From NCBI RefSeq assembly GCF_029853695.1, contig NZ_CP122537.1:744001-808000 (forward strand): a DNA stretch of 64,000 nt, written 5' to 3'. Source of the stretch: Jannaschia sp. GRR-S6-38. Lineage in GTDB: Bacteria; Pseudomonadota; Alphaproteobacteria; Rhodobacterales; Rhodobacteraceae. The notes below the pieces were generated by a model that saw only the letters and a list, made by a program, of their open reading frames with translations, was not told where the DNA came from and did no database searches. Each line of letters starts with the position of its first letter. Within the stretch, counting starts at the first letter, position 1. Below are positions 24,368 to 33,537 of this stretch, in pieces. The position numbers and the translations under genes are program-made.

Positions 24368-27300
24368 ATGCACCTGCTGGCCGCACAACCCGGCGCCATC
24401 GACGATGGCGAGCCCGTCGATCTGGGCCAGGACCCGGCCGAACTGGTCGTGATCTCGGCCGCCGATACCGAGCTCGCCGCGCTGAGCCAGGCGCGGGCCG
24501 CGATGGCCGATCCGCCCGAGACGCGGCTGGCGAGCCTGATGCATCTGCGCCACCCGATGAGCGTTGATCTGCATCTCGACGCTTGCGCCACGCACGCGAA
24601 GCTGGTGGTCGCCCGCGTGCTGGGCGGGCGCGGCTACTGGACCTACGGGCTCGAGCAATACGCCGCGCGGCTGCACGAGGCGGGCGTACCCTTCGCGGCC
24701 CTGCCCGGCGACGACAAGCCCGACGCGGAGCTGCGCGAACTGTCGACCGTCGCGGCCGCGGATTACGACGCGCTCTGGTCGGCGCTGGTCGAGGGCGGCC
24801 CCGCCAATGCCTCAATTTTTCTGACCCATGCCCGGGCGATGATCCGCGGCGAGGCGCGGCCCGGCCCCGCCCGGCCCTTGCTGCGCGCGGGCCTCTACTG
24901 GCCGGGCGCGCGGGACGCGTCGCTGGCGGAGCTGCGCGCGAATTGGACCGAAGGCGCGCCGGTCGTGCCGGTGATCTTCTACCGCGCGCTGCTGCAGGGC
25001 GCGGGGCTGAACCCGGTCAACCGCATGGTGAAGGCCCTCCTGCGCGTGGGGCTGAACCCGATGCCGGTCTTCGTGGCCTCGCTGAAGGACCCGGTCTCGG
25101 CCGCCACGATCCAGGCGCTCTTCACCGACGCGCCGCCCGACGCGATCCTGAACCTCACGAGCTTCGCGGTCGGCGACGCGCGCGCGAACCCGCTGGCGGC
25201 GGATTTCGCGAACCGCGCCCCGGTCTTCCAGGGTGTGCTGTCTGCGAGAACCGAGGCCGACTGGCGCGCGGGTCTGACCGGCCTCGGCGCGCGCGACATC
25301 GCGATGAACGTGGCCCTGCCGGAACTGGACGGCCGCGTCCTGACCCGGGCGCTGGGCTTCAAGGGCGAGGCCTTCTTCGACGCGGCCACGCAATGCCCGA
25401 TCGCCACCTGGAAGGCCGAGGGCGGGCGCATCGGCTTCGTGGCACAGCTGCTGGCCGCCTGGTGCCGTTTGCGCCGCCTGCCCGCCGACCGCAGGCGCGT
25501 GGCGCTGGTGCTGGCGAACTATCCCAACCGCGACGGACGGCTGGCCAATGGCGTTGGGCTCGACACCCCCGCCGCCACGGTCCACGTCCTGCGGCTTCTG
25601 GCCGAGGCGGGCTACGACACGGTGCCGCCCAAGGACGCCGCCGCGCTGATGGCGACGCTCTTGGCCGGGCCGACCAACTGGCTGACCGACCGGGCGGATC
25701 GCACGGGGGGCGCGCGCCTTTCGCTCGACGCCTATCGCGCTGTGTACGCCGAGCTGCCCCTCGCGGCGCGCGAGCGGATCGAGGCGCGCTGGGGCGCGCC
25801 GGAGGCCGATCCCTTCCTCGAGGACGGCGCCTTCGCCCTGTCGATCCATCGCTTCGGGAACGCCGTCGTCGCGCTGCAGCCAGCGCGCGGCTACAATGTC
25901 GATCCGACCGACAGCTACCACTCCCCCGACCTCGTCCCGCCGCACAATTACCTGGCCTTCTACGCCTGGCTGCGCGCCCATTCGGACGCGGTCGTGCACA
26001 TGGGCAAGCACGGCAACCTCGAGTGGCTGCCCGGCCGCGCGGTCGCACTGGCCGAGGATGACTGGCCCGAGATCGCGCTGGGCCCGATGCCGCATCTCTA
26101 CCCGTTCATCGTCAACGATCCGGGCGAGGGCACGCAAGCCAAGCGGCGCGCTCAGGCGGTGATCGTCGACCACCTGACGCCGCCGCTGACCCGAGCCGAG
26201 AGCTACGGGCCGCTGCGCGATCTCGAGGCGCTGGTGGACGAGTATTACGAGGCGGCGGGCGTCGATCCGCGCCGCATCGACACGCTGCGGGACGAGATCC
26301 TGAGCCTCGCGCGGGCCACCGGGCTGGATATCGATGCGGGGATGGATGGGGGCGACGACCTGGCGAAGCTCGACGCCTATCTCTGCGAGCTGAAGGAGGC
26401 GCAGATCCGCGACGGGCTGCATGTCTTCGGGCAATCGCCGGAGGGACGGCGGGCCGGCGACCTGCTGCAGGCGCTCTTGCGGCTGCCGCGCGGCGAGGGC
26501 CCTGGCGCCGCGAGCCTGCCGCGCGCCATCGCCGCCGATCTGGACCTGGGCTTCGACCCGCTCGATTGCGACATGGCCGCGCCGTGGGACGGGCCGCGAC
26601 CGGCGGTCCTGGCCGCTTCGGTCGCGCCGGCCGGGGAAAGCGACGAAGGCGGCCCCCTGCCCGTTGCGGGGGCGGAAGATCCCGCCTGGCGCTCCAACGG
26701 CGACACGGTCGAGCGGATCGAATGGCTCTCCGCCGCGCTTCTCGATGGCACCGCAGAGGCGCCCGGCCCCGCGACCGCCGCCGTGCTCGGGACGGCCGAG
26801 ACCCTGCGCGCCACCGTCGCCGCCTGCGGGCCCGCGGAAGGGCAGGCCCTGCTCGACGGGCTGGCCGGACGCTTCATCCCGCCCGCCCCTTCCGGCGCGC
26901 CGACGCGCGGGCGGCCGGACGTGCTGCCCACGGGGCGCAACTTCTTCTCGGTCGACAGCCGCGCCGTCCCCACGCCGACCGCGTGGAAGCTCGGCTGGAA
27001 ATCCGCCTCGCTTCTGGTCGAGCGGCATCTGCAGGATCACGGCGACTGGCCGCGCGCGATGCTGGTCACCGCTTGGGGTACGGCCAACATGCGCACCGGC
27101 GGCGACGACATCGCCCAAGGATTGGCGCTGATGGGCGTGCGGCCGCGCTGGGACGCCGCCAACCGCCGCGTGACCGGCTTTGAGATCATCCCTGCCACCG
27201 CGCTGGGTCGGCCGCGCGTGGACGTGACCCTACGCGTCTCGGGCTTCTTCCGCGACGCCTTCCCGGCGCAGATGGCGCTGTTCGACGCCGCCGCGCGGGC

Positions 27301-28063
27301 GGTTCAGGCGCTGGACGAGACCGCCGAGGACAACCCCGCCGCCGCCCGCGCGCGGTCGGGCGAGGGGCAGGCGCGGGTCTACGGCTCGAAGCCCGGGGCC
27401 TATGGCGCGGGGCTGCAAGCGCTGATCGACGAGCGGCTCTGGACCGAGACCGCCGATCTGGGCGCGGCCTATGTCGAATGGGGCGGCTATGCCTATGGCA
27501 CCGGCGAGGGCGCGGCCGACCATGACGGGCTGCGCCAACGGCTGGGACAGGTCGAGGCGGTGGTGCAGAACCAGGACAACCGCGAGCACGACCTGCTCGA
27601 TTCAGACGATTACTACCAGTTCGAAGGCGGCGCGGCGGCGGCGGTCGAGATGCTGCGCGGCACGCGCCCGCCGGTCTATCACAACGACCATTCGCGCCCC
27701 GAACGCCCCGTGATCCGCACGCTGGAGGACGAGATCGGGCGGGTCGTCCGCTCGCGCGTGGTGAACCCGAAATGGATCGCCGGGGTGAAGCGGCACGGCT
27801 ACAAGGGCGCCTTCGAAATCGCGGCGACAGTGGACTACCTCTTCGCCTTCGCGGCCACGACGGGCGCGGTGCGCGACCACCATTTCGACCTCGTGGCGGC
27901 GGCGGTGCTGGAGGACGCGGACACGCGCGACTTCATCGAAGGCGCGAACGCCCCTGCCCTGGCCGATATCGCGGACCGCCTGGCCGAGGCGATCGACCGG
28001 GGGCTCTGGCGACCGCGCTCGAACTCGATCCGGGGCCTGGTCGCGCAATTCGGGCGGGGATGA
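24368..28063 (+). CDS. cobN: Cobaltochelatase subunit CobN
   Basis: Large subunit (1231 residues) of the ATP-dependent aerobic cobaltochelatase; with CobS and CobT it inserts Co2+ into hydrogenobyrinic acid a,c-diamide. The whole length matches CobN: N-terminal MHLLAAQPGAIDDGEPVDL, central VALVLANYPNRDGRLANGVGLDTPA, VHMGKHGNLEWLPGRAVAL, ENRAICF-free core, PTGRNFFSVDSRAVPTPTAW and a C-terminal NQDNREHDLLDSDDYYQFEGG. The start at 24368 is chosen over an upstream in-frame ATG because it begins the conserved N-terminus. No cobS or cobT is in the window. Confidence 0.97.
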   Translation: MHLLAAQPGAIDDGEPVDLGQDPAELVVISAADTELAALSQARAAMADPPETRLASLMHLRHPMSVDLHLDACATHAKLVVARVLGGRGYWTYGLEQYAARLHEAGVPFAALPGDDKPDAELRELSTVAAADYDALWSALVEGGPANASIFLTHARAMIRGEARPGPARPLLRAGLYWPGARDASLAELRANWTEGAPVVPVIFYRALLQGAGLNPVNRMVKALLRVGLNPMPVFVASLKDPVSAATIQALFTDAPPDAILNLTSFAVGDARANPLAADFANRAPVFQGVLSARTEADWRAGLTGLGARDIAMNVALPELDGRVLTRALGFKGEAFFDAATQCPIATWKAEGGRIGFVAQLLAAWCRLRRLPADRRRVALVLANYPNRDGRLANGVGLDTPAATVHVLRLLAEAGYDTVPPKDAAALMATLLAGPTNWLTDRADRTGGARLSLDAYRAVYAELPLAARERIEARWGAPEADPFLEDGAFALSIHRFGNAVVALQPARGYNVDPTDSYHSPDLVPPHNYLAFYAWLRAHSDAVVHMGKHGNLEWLPGRAVALAEDDWPEIALGPMPHLYPFIVNDPGEGTQAKRRAQAVIVDHLTPPLTRAESYGPLRDLEALVDEYYEAAGVDPRRIDTLRDEILSLARATGLDIDAGMDGGDDLAKLDAYLCELKEAQIRDGLHVFGQSPEGRRAGDLLQALLRLPRGEGPGAASLPRAIAADLDLGFDPLDCDMAAPWDGPRPAVLAASVAPAGESDEGGPLPVAGAEDPAWRSNGDTVERIEWLSAALLDGTAEAPGPATAAVLGTAETLRATVAACGPAEGQALLDGLAGRFIPPAPSGAPTRGRPDVLPTGRNFFSVDSRAVPTPTAWKLGWKSASLLVERHLQDHGDWPRAMLVTAWGTANMRTGGDDIAQGLALMGVRPRWDAANRRVTGFEIIPATALGRPRVDVTLRVSGFFRDAFPAQMALFDAAARAVQALDETAEDNPAAARARSGEGQARVYGSKPGAYGAGLQALIDERLWTETADLGAAYVEWGGYAYGTGEGAADHDGLRQRLGQVEAVVQNQDNREHDLLDSDDYYQFEGGAAAAVEMLRGTRPPVYHNDHSRPERPVIRTLEDEIGRVVRSRVVNPKWIAGVKRHGYKGAFEIAATVDYLFAFAATTGAVRDHHFDLVAAAVLEDADTRDFIEGANAPALADIADRLAEAIDRGLWRPRSNSIRGLVAQFGRG

Positions 28064-28088
28064 TCGCGGCCAAAGGACACGTGAGGGG

Positions 28089-28484
28089 ATGATTGGCTGG
28101 AAGGACGAGATTGCCTACCGTCTCAGACGATATACCGGCTACGCCGCGACGTATGAAGGCGATGGAATTCGTGTCAGGTGCGACAACGAAGACAGCTTCG
28201 ACGTCTCGATCTATCAATCGGATAGCGACTTCACGGTATCGTTCGACGGTTGGCACGAGCATTTCGGCGCGGTCGAGGATGCGCTGAACTGCTTCGCGTT
28301 CGGCCTCTCGGGTGAATGCCGCATCAAGGTGATCGTCCGAGGAACGACGGAATGATCATGGACCCCACAGGCCGAACTGGATGGGGACTGGGGCGATGAC
28401 TCCACGACCGGGATGATCCTCTGCCCATTCTGGCGCAGGAAGCGCATTCTCTATCGGCGCAACACCTTCGTTCCAGCCCGCTAG
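28089..28484 (+). pseudogene. Small unknown gene interrupted by an in-frame TGA
   Basis: The frame opened by ATG 28089 codes for 88 residues (MIGWKDEIAYRLRRYTGY...) and hits TGA at 28353-28355. The same frame then continues as convincing coding sequence for 42 codons (SWTPQAELDGDWGD, then DSTTGMILCPFWRRKRILY) to TAG 28482-28484. Both halves have the same lower GC and mixed-charge, aromatic-rich style, quite unlike an intergenic tail, so the ancestral product was about 131 residues with tryptophan most likely at the TGA. I do not recognise the family. It is either a nonsense mutation or a point error. Base composition is clearly lower in GC than in cobN upstream, suggesting a different origin. 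Confidence 0.72.
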
Positions 28485-28485
28485 C

Positions 28486-28665
28486 TTAGTCCTTCTTGCT
28501 CCGCGCGGCCTTTTCGTCGCGGGTGAGCGGGTTGTTCCACTGATTGTTGCTCAGTCCCAGTTCCGGCTTCGGCGGTTTCGTCTTGCCGACCTTCACCTGG
28601 CCGCCCTTCTCGAGGAATGCCCGGATCAGCGCGTCGTCGGTGGTCGGCTTGGGAACTTTCTTCAT
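28486..28665 (-). CDS. Small basic protein, 59 aa
   Basis: Reads MKKVPKPTTDDALIRAFL, then a Lys/Pro-rich middle (QVKVGKTKPPKPELGLS) and NNQWNNPLTRDEKAARSKKD. No membrane segment or signal. The composition (very Lys-rich in a genome where Arg dominates) and the ordered helix-turn layout suggest a real small nucleic-acid- or ribosome-associated protein, but I cannot assign a family. Its TAA stop lies one base beyond the TAG of the converging interrupted gene. Confidence 0.7.
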   Translation of the reverse strand: MKKVPKPTTDDALIRAFLEKGGQVKVGKTKPPKPELGLSNNQWNNPLTRDEKAARSKKD

Positions 28666-28720
28666 GCCCCCAGACCTACAGAGCGGAACGCCCGCTTGTC
28701 ACGCGGCGTCTGCGCGGGGC

Positions 28721-29017
28721 TCACCTTCCCGCGCAATCCAGCGTCATGTTCACCAGCGCCACATCCCCGATCGCGGTGGCGGGGCGCACGGCGCAGCCGG
28801 TGACCTGCTCGGTCGCGGCGATGGCGGCGGGCAGGACGTCGTCCAGCCGGGGCCGGAAGACGCGGTTCATCCGCGTCGCCTGTGCGGTCTCGAGGTTCCA
28901 GTTCACCCGGAAGTCATGCCCGCCCGCGCTGGCCGTCGCGCTGCGCGTGAGCCCGTCGAGCGGATGCGGGCTGCCGCAGGCGGCGAGCAGGAGGAGGGCG
29001 GAAAGGACGGCGCGCAT
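28721..29017 (-). CDS. Small lipoprotein, 98 aa
   Basis: Signal peptide with lipobox: MRAVLSALLLLAAC, Cys 14 the lipidation site. The mature part (HDFRVNWNLETAQATRMN, VTGCAVRPATAIGDVALVNMTLDC) has two further cysteines that could form a disulfide in the periplasm. No family recognised. It diverges from cobO, whose start is 102 bases away. The lipoprotein sorting signal is what makes this convincing. Confidence 0.78.
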   Translation of the reverse strand: MRAVLSALLLLAACGSPHPLDGLTRSATASAGGHDFRVNWNLETAQATRMNRVFRPRLDDVLPAAIAATEQVTGCAVRPATAIGDVALVNMTLDCAGR

Positions 29018-29119
29018 GGGTCACCCTGTCCCGACGCGGTTAAGCGGCGGTTAACGGCGCCCGTGGCCCTTCGCGCGGCCGCGCGCTAGGCTGCGGGGAG
29101 CAGCGAAAAGGGACGCCCG

Positions 29120-29734
29120 ATGAGCGCAGATGCCGAGACCGATCGCCACAACGCCAAGATGGCCAAGAAGAAGGCCGCGCGGGACAAGATCATGGCCACC
29201 AAGACCGAGGAAAAGGGCCTGGTCATCGTCCATACCGGCAAGGGAAAAGGCAAGAGTTCCAGTGCCTTCGGGATGATCTTCCGCTGCATCGCGCATGGGA
29301 TGCCCTGCGCGGTGGTGCAGTTCATCAAGGGCGGCATGGGCACCGGCGAGCGCGATTTGATCGCGGCGCATTTCGGCGAGCTGTGCCAGTTTCACACGAT
29401 GGGCGAGGGCTTCACCTGGGAGACGCAGGACAAGTCGCGCGATATCGAGATGGCGCAGGCGGCCTGGGCCAAGGCCAAGGAGCTGATCGCGGACGAGCGC
29501 AACCGCATGGTTTTGCTCGACGAAATCAATATCGCGATCCGCTACGACTATGTCGATGCGCGCGAGGTCGTGGACTGGCTGGCGGCCAACAAGCCGCCGA
29601 TGACGCATGTCGTCCTGACCGGTCGGAACGCCGCCGAGGAGGTGATCGAACTGGCCGATCTGGTCACCGAGATGGAGCTGGTGAAGCACCCGTTCCGGTC
29701 GGGCGTTAAGGCTCAGGCCGGGGTGGAATTCTGA
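29120..29734 (+). CDS. cobO: Cob(I)yrinic acid a,c-diamide adenosyltransferase (CobO/BtuR)
   Basis: Transfers the adenosyl group of ATP to the Co(I) corrin, forming the Co-C bond of adenosylcobalamin. At 204 residues it is the standard length. The modified P-loop is G-K-G-K-G-K-S-S at about residues 40-47, followed by QFIKGGMGTGERDL, FTWETQDKSRDIEMAQ and VLLDEINIAIRYDY. The N-terminal Lys/Ala-rich helix that covers the active site is present. With cobN, cobC, cobD, cobW and hupE it completes the B12 theme of this region. No other cob gene follows. Confidence 0.96.
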   Translation: MSADAETDRHNAKMAKKKAARDKIMATKTEEKGLVIVHTGKGKGKSSSAFGMIFRCIAHGMPCAVVQFIKGGMGTGERDLIAAHFGELCQFHTMGEGFTWETQDKSRDIEMAQAAWAKAKELIADERNRMVLLDEINIAIRYDYVDAREVVDWLAANKPPMTHVVLTGRNAAEEVIELADLVTEMELVKHPFRSGVKAQAGVEF

Positions 29735-29744
29735 GGCGGATTTC

Positions 29745-29777
29745 GTGGGTGATCCACGGGTGATCTGCGGGTGATCC
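29745..29777 (+). repeat. Three tandem 11-bp repeats after cobO
   Basis: GTGGGTGATCC, ACGGGTGATCT and GCGGGTGATCC follow one another exactly in 11-bp register, about one helical turn, starting 11 bases after the cobO stop. Each unit shares GGGTGATC. It could be a protein-binding array or a slippage product. Confidence 0.6.
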
Positions 29778-29828
29778 GTGTCGGACGTGAATGGGCCCCG
29801 TGGCGCGCGGTGGCCACCCCGGCGCGAT

Positions 29829-29850
29829 GAGTATTTCCGGACCCGTGATG
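29829..29850 (+). repeat. Dispersed 22-base repeat, single copy
   Basis: GAGTATTTCCGG then ACCCGTGATG: an exact instance of the element that forms the inverted pair at 21482-21543. It lies between cobO and the DUF3253 remnant, in an otherwise empty 180-base stretch. Confidence 0.65.
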
Positions 29851-29915
29851 CCGGGTCGCGCAGGTGGATGGCAGGCGGGCGTTAACCTTACTGGTTTCTT
29901 GACGTGCCGGCGGGG

Positions 29916-30171
29916 CTAGCCGGCCTCCGGCGCGTCGCGGCGGGCCAGCCGAATTGGGCCGCGGGCCGTGACGGGATCGACGGGCCGCCCCTGCTGGGTG
30001 GCGGTGATGTCGGGCATCGTGGCGGCCACCGTCCGCACCCGCGGCATCAGCGGCCGCCAGTCGTCAGAAAGCGCGCGCGCGATCTCGGACGGGCAGAAGG
30101 TGCCGGGCGCGCGGTCGGTCGCGAGGCGGGCGAGCGTCTTGGCGATCTAGTGGTCGGTCGGTCACGGGCAT
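29916..30171 (-). pseudogene. DUF3253 family protein, 5' end broken
   Basis: The minus strand from 30146 to 29916 reads as a DUF3253 protein: IAKTLARLATDRAPGTFCPSE, then IARALSDDWRPLMPRVRTVAA, ITATQQGRPVDP and ARGPIRLARRD before TAG. The codon before the isoleucine is TAG (30147-30149), and the only plausible start, ATG 30171 (MPVTDRP), is in a different frame, separated by an ACCGACCGACC slippage-prone stretch. So the gene has lost its initiation region by a frameshift plus a stop. The remaining body is intact and shows no further decay, suggesting recent loss. Confidence 0.75.
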
Positions 30172-30217
30172 CGGCGGGATGCTAACGCAGCCATCGCGAC
30201 CGGCCTAGGCCGGGACG

Positions 30218-30276
30218 GCGGAGCGGAGACGCTCCGCGCCACGGCCGGGTCGCGGGGGCGGCGCGGCGCCGCCCCC
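30218..30276. terminator. Two strong hairpins behind ileS
   Basis: GCGGAGCG-GAGA-CGCTCCGC (30218-30237, an 8-bp stem with a GNRA tetraloop) is followed by GGGGGCGGCG-CGG-CGCCGCCCCC (30254-30276, a 10-bp stem with a 3-base loop), 20 bases beyond the ileS stop on the minus strand. There is no T-tract, but hairpins of this strength often end transcription in high-GC genomes. They may serve both ileS and the DUF3253 remnant's surroundings. Confidence 0.5.
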
Positions 30277-30295
30277 GGTCCGGCGGGCGGCCCCG

Positions 30296-33200
30296 TCAGC
30301 CCAGCGCCTGGTCGCAGCGGCCGCAGACGGCGTCGTGGCCGTGATGGCCGACATCGGGCAGGATCTTCCAGCAGCGCTGGCACTTGCCGCCCTCGGCATG
30401 GGCGAAGACCACCGCGACGGTCGCGTCCTCCTCGGAGCGGAAGGCGGTCTCGGGCGCGGGGTCGGTGGTGACGGTGATGCCGGAGGTGATGCAGAGATCG
30501 TCGAAGGCCACGCCGTCCAGAAGCGCCGCCGTCTCGGCATCGACATGCACGATGGGCGCGGCCTCGAGCGAGGAGCCGATGACCTTGTCGCGGCGCTGCA
30601 CCTCGAGCGCGCCGGTGACCGCGCGGCGCACGGACCGGATCCGCGCCCATTTGGCGGCCAGGTCGTCGTCGCGCCAGCCGGGGCGCGGGGCGGGGAAGTC
30701 CTGCAGGTGGACGGAGCTCTCCTCGCCGGGATGCACCTCGAGCCAGACCTCCTCCATCGTGAAGGGCAGGATCGGGGCGAGCCAGGTCGTCAGCCGCTCG
30801 TGCAGGAGCCGCAGGACGGTGCGCGCCGAGCGGCGGCGCAGCGTGTCGCCGTCGCAATAGAGCGCGTCCTTGCGGATGTCGAAATAGAAGGCCGACAGGT
30901 CGACGGTCGCGAACTGGAAGATCGCGCCGTAGACCTCGGCAAAATCGTAGCGCGTGTAGGCGTCGCGGACCTGGTCGTCGAGCTGGCTCAGGCGGTGCAG
31001 CACCCAGCGCTCGAGCTCGGGCATCTCGAGCGGGTCTGCGGGCTCGCCCTCGGTGATCGAACCCAGCATGAAGCGTAGCGTGTTGCGCAGCCGCCGGTAG
31101 CCATCGGCCACGCCCTTTAGGATCTCGGGCCCGATCCGGTGGTCTGAGGTAAAGTCGACGGTGGCCACCCAGAGGCGCAGGATGTCGGCGCCATACTGGT
31201 CGACGATGTCCTGCGGCGCGATGGTGTTGCCGATGGATTTGGACATCTTCATGCCCTTCTCGTCCATCGTGAAGCCATGGGTGACGACGGCGCGGTAGGG
31301 CGCGCGGCCCAGCGTCACCGCGCCCTGCAAGAGCGAGGAATGGAACCAGCCACGATGCTGGTCGGTGCCTTCGAGATAGACATCGGCGATGCCGTCCTCG
31401 GTCCCGTCGGGGCGGTCGCGCAGCACGAAGGCATGGGTACTCCCCGAGTCGAACCAGACGTCGAGGATGTCGTCGACCTTGTTCCAGTCCGCGGGGTCGT
31501 AATCATTGCCGAGGAAGCGGGCCTTGGCGTCGGGCTTGTACCAGGCGTCGGCGCCCTCGGTCTCGAAGGCCTCGATGATGCGGGCGTTGACGGCCGGGTC
31601 GCGCAGCAGGAAGTCCGGGGCATCGGTCTTGGCGCCCACCTTGGTGAAGGCGGTCAAGGGCACGCCCCAGGCACGCTGGCGCGACAGCACCCAGTCGGGG
31701 CGGTTCTCGATCATGGCATGCAGGCGGTTGCGGCCCGTGCGGGGGGTCCACTCGACCAGCTGGTCGATCGAGGTGAGGGCCCGCTGGCGCACGGTTTCCC
31801 CGTAAGCGTCCTTGCCGTCGCCCACGGGCTTGTCGATGGCGGCGAACCATTGCGGGCGGTTGAGGCGGATGACCGGTGCCTTGGAGCGCCAGCTATGCGC
31901 GTCGGAGATGGTGATGCGCGCGCGGGCGATTAGCGCGCCGGCGTCGACCAGCGCGGCGATGACGGCCTTGTTGGCGCCGCCGGGCTTCTTGCCGTTGGCG
32001 CTGAGAATCGCCTCGCCGCCGAAGAGCGGCAGGTCCGCGCGGAAGGAGCCGTCGGCCTCGATATTGTAGGTCATCGGTAGGCCGTGCTTCTGACCGATCT
32101 GGTAGTCGTCGTCGCCGTGGCTGGGGGCGGTGTGGACGAAGCCCGTGCCCGCGTCGTCGGTGACGTGGTCGCCGGGGAAGACGGGGACGTCGTAATCCCA
32201 CTCGCCCTGCGCGCCCTCAGCGCCGCGGAGCGGGTGGGCGCAGGTCAGGGCGGCCAGCTCCTCGGGCTGCACGTCGCGCAGGCGGCGATACATCGTGTCG
32301 TCGAGACGGGCGGCGGCGAAGGCCTGAGGGGCCAGCGCGTCGGCGATCAGGTAGGTCTGGCCGATCTTCGCCCAGCATTCCTCGGGCCGGCCGGTCACCT
32401 CGTAGAGGCCATAGGCGATGTCCGGGCCGAAGCAGATCGCGCGGTTCTGGGGGATGGTCCAGGGGGTAGTCGTCCAGATCAGGACGCGGGCGGCTTCGAG
32501 TTGCGCCTCGCGCGCGGCTGCGGCCTCGGTGGCGTCCACGCGGTCGGCTTGCGGGGCTTCCTCCTGCGGGACGGCGGTCTCGGCGTCGTAGAGGTCGGAC
32601 TGCGCCGAGACGACCGGGAAGCCCACCCAGATCGCGTCGGTCTGCCGGTCGTGGTATTCAACCTCGGCCTCGGCCAGCGCGGTCTTCTCGACCGGGGACC
32701 ACATCACGGGCTTGGAGCCCTGGTAGACCAGCCCGTTCATCAGGAAGGTCTGGAACTCGGCTGCGATCACCGCCTCGGCGTGGTAATCCATCGTCAGGTA
32801 GGGGTCGGCCCAGTTGCCGGTGATGCCGAGGCGCTTGAATTCCTTGCGCTGCACGTCGACCCAGCCGGCGGCGAAGTCGCGGCATTCGCGGCGGAATTCG
32901 ACCACGTCCACGGCGTCCTTGTCGCGGCCCTTGGCGCGGTAGGCCTCCTCGATCTTCCACTCGATGGGCAGGCCGTGGCAGTCCCAGCCGGGCACGTAGC
33001 GCGCGTCGAAGCCCATCATCTGGCGCGAACGGACCACCATGTCCTTGAGCGTCTTGTTGAGCGCGTGGCCGATATGGAGGTGCCCGTTGGCGTAGGGCGG
33101 GCCGTCATGCAGGGTGAAGGGCGCGCGGGCCTTTTCTTCAGGGCTCGCCGCGGCGTGACCGGCCTTCTCGCGCAGGCGGTCGTAGATGCCGATCCGCGCC

Positions 33201-33307
33201 CAGCGGTCCAGCCATTCGGGCTCGCGCTTGGGCAGGCCCGCGCGCATCGGGAAGTCGGTCTGCGGCAGGTTCAGCGTGGCTTTGTAGTCGGGCGTTTCGG
33301 CGCTCAT
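30296..33307 (-). CDS. ileS: Isoleucyl-tRNA synthetase
   Basis: Class I aminoacyl-tRNA synthetase of 1003 residues. The HIGH motif is in DGPPYANGHLHIGHALNK and the KMSKS loop in MDEKGMKMSKSIGN; the editing CP1 domain (TTPWTIPQNRAICFG, HTAPSHGDDDY) and the C-terminal zinc finger (CQRCWKILPD, with a second C-x-x-C in CGRCDQ) are present. The zinc finger and overall length mark it as the bacterial IleS type 1. ATG 33307 starts the conserved MSAETPDYKATLNLP; the open frame upstream is not conserved in style. Confidence 0.97.
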   Translation of the reverse strand: MSAETPDYKATLNLPQTDFPMRAGLPKREPEWLDRWARIGIYDRLREKAGHAAASPEEKARAPFTLHDGPPYANGHLHIGHALNKTLKDMVVRSRQMMGFDARYVPGWDCHGLPIEWKIEEAYRAKGRDKDAVDVVEFRRECRDFAAGWVDVQRKEFKRLGITGNWADPYLTMDYHAEAVIAAEFQTFLMNGLVYQGSKPVMWSPVEKTALAEAEVEYHDRQTDAIWVGFPVVSAQSDLYDAETAVPQEEAPQADRVDATEAAAAREAQLEAARVLIWTTTPWTIPQNRAICFGPDIAYGLYEVTGRPEECWAKIGQTYLIADALAPQAFAAARLDDTMYRRLRDVQPEELAALTCAHPLRGAEGAQGEWDYDVPVFPGDHVTDDAGTGFVHTAPSHGDDDYQIGQKHGLPMTYNIEADGSFRADLPLFGGEAILSANGKKPGGANKAVIAALVDAGALIARARITISDAHSWRSKAPVIRLNRPQWFAAIDKPVGDGKDAYGETVRQRALTSIDQLVEWTPRTGRNRLHAMIENRPDWVLSRQRAWGVPLTAFTKVGAKTDAPDFLLRDPAVNARIIEAFETEGADAWYKPDAKARFLGNDYDPADWNKVDDILDVWFDSGSTHAFVLRDRPDGTEDGIADVYLEGTDQHRGWFHSSLLQGAVTLGRAPYRAVVTHGFTMDEKGMKMSKSIGNTIAPQDIVDQYGADILRLWVATVDFTSDHRIGPEILKGVADGYRRLRNTLRFMLGSITEGEPADPLEMPELERWVLHRLSQLDDQVRDAYTRYDFAEVYGAIFQFATVDLSAFYFDIRKDALYCDGDTLRRRSARTVLRLLHERLTTWLAPILPFTMEEVWLEVHPGEESSVHLQDFPAPRPGWRDDDLAAKWARIRSVRRAVTGALEVQRRDKVIGSSLEAAPIVHVDAETAALLDGVAFDDLCITSGITVTTDPAPETAFRSEEDATVAVVFAHAEGGKCQRCWKILPDVGHHGHDAVCGRCDQALG

Positions 33308-33537
33308 CGCGGGCGTCCTTCGGGTCGGATTGTCTGGGAGAGGTTCGGCGTCGCGTCGCACGCCTTGGCCCGGCCGCCCCGGGAATCAGGGCTCCGGGGG
33401 CGTAATTCGCGGCTGGTGTCGCGCGGGTCCCGTCATCGCGCGCCTTATAGGCGCTGCCCGCGCGGAACGGCAAGCCGATGCGGCGTTAACCTCGCCTTCA
33501 TCCGTGGGCGGCAGGCTGGCCCCGGAAGGAGACGCCC

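Noticed and set aside
28353..28355. TGA as a selenocysteine codon
   Set aside because: No SECIS-like hairpin obvious just downstream, and the aligned position is best filled by tryptophan, not cysteine.
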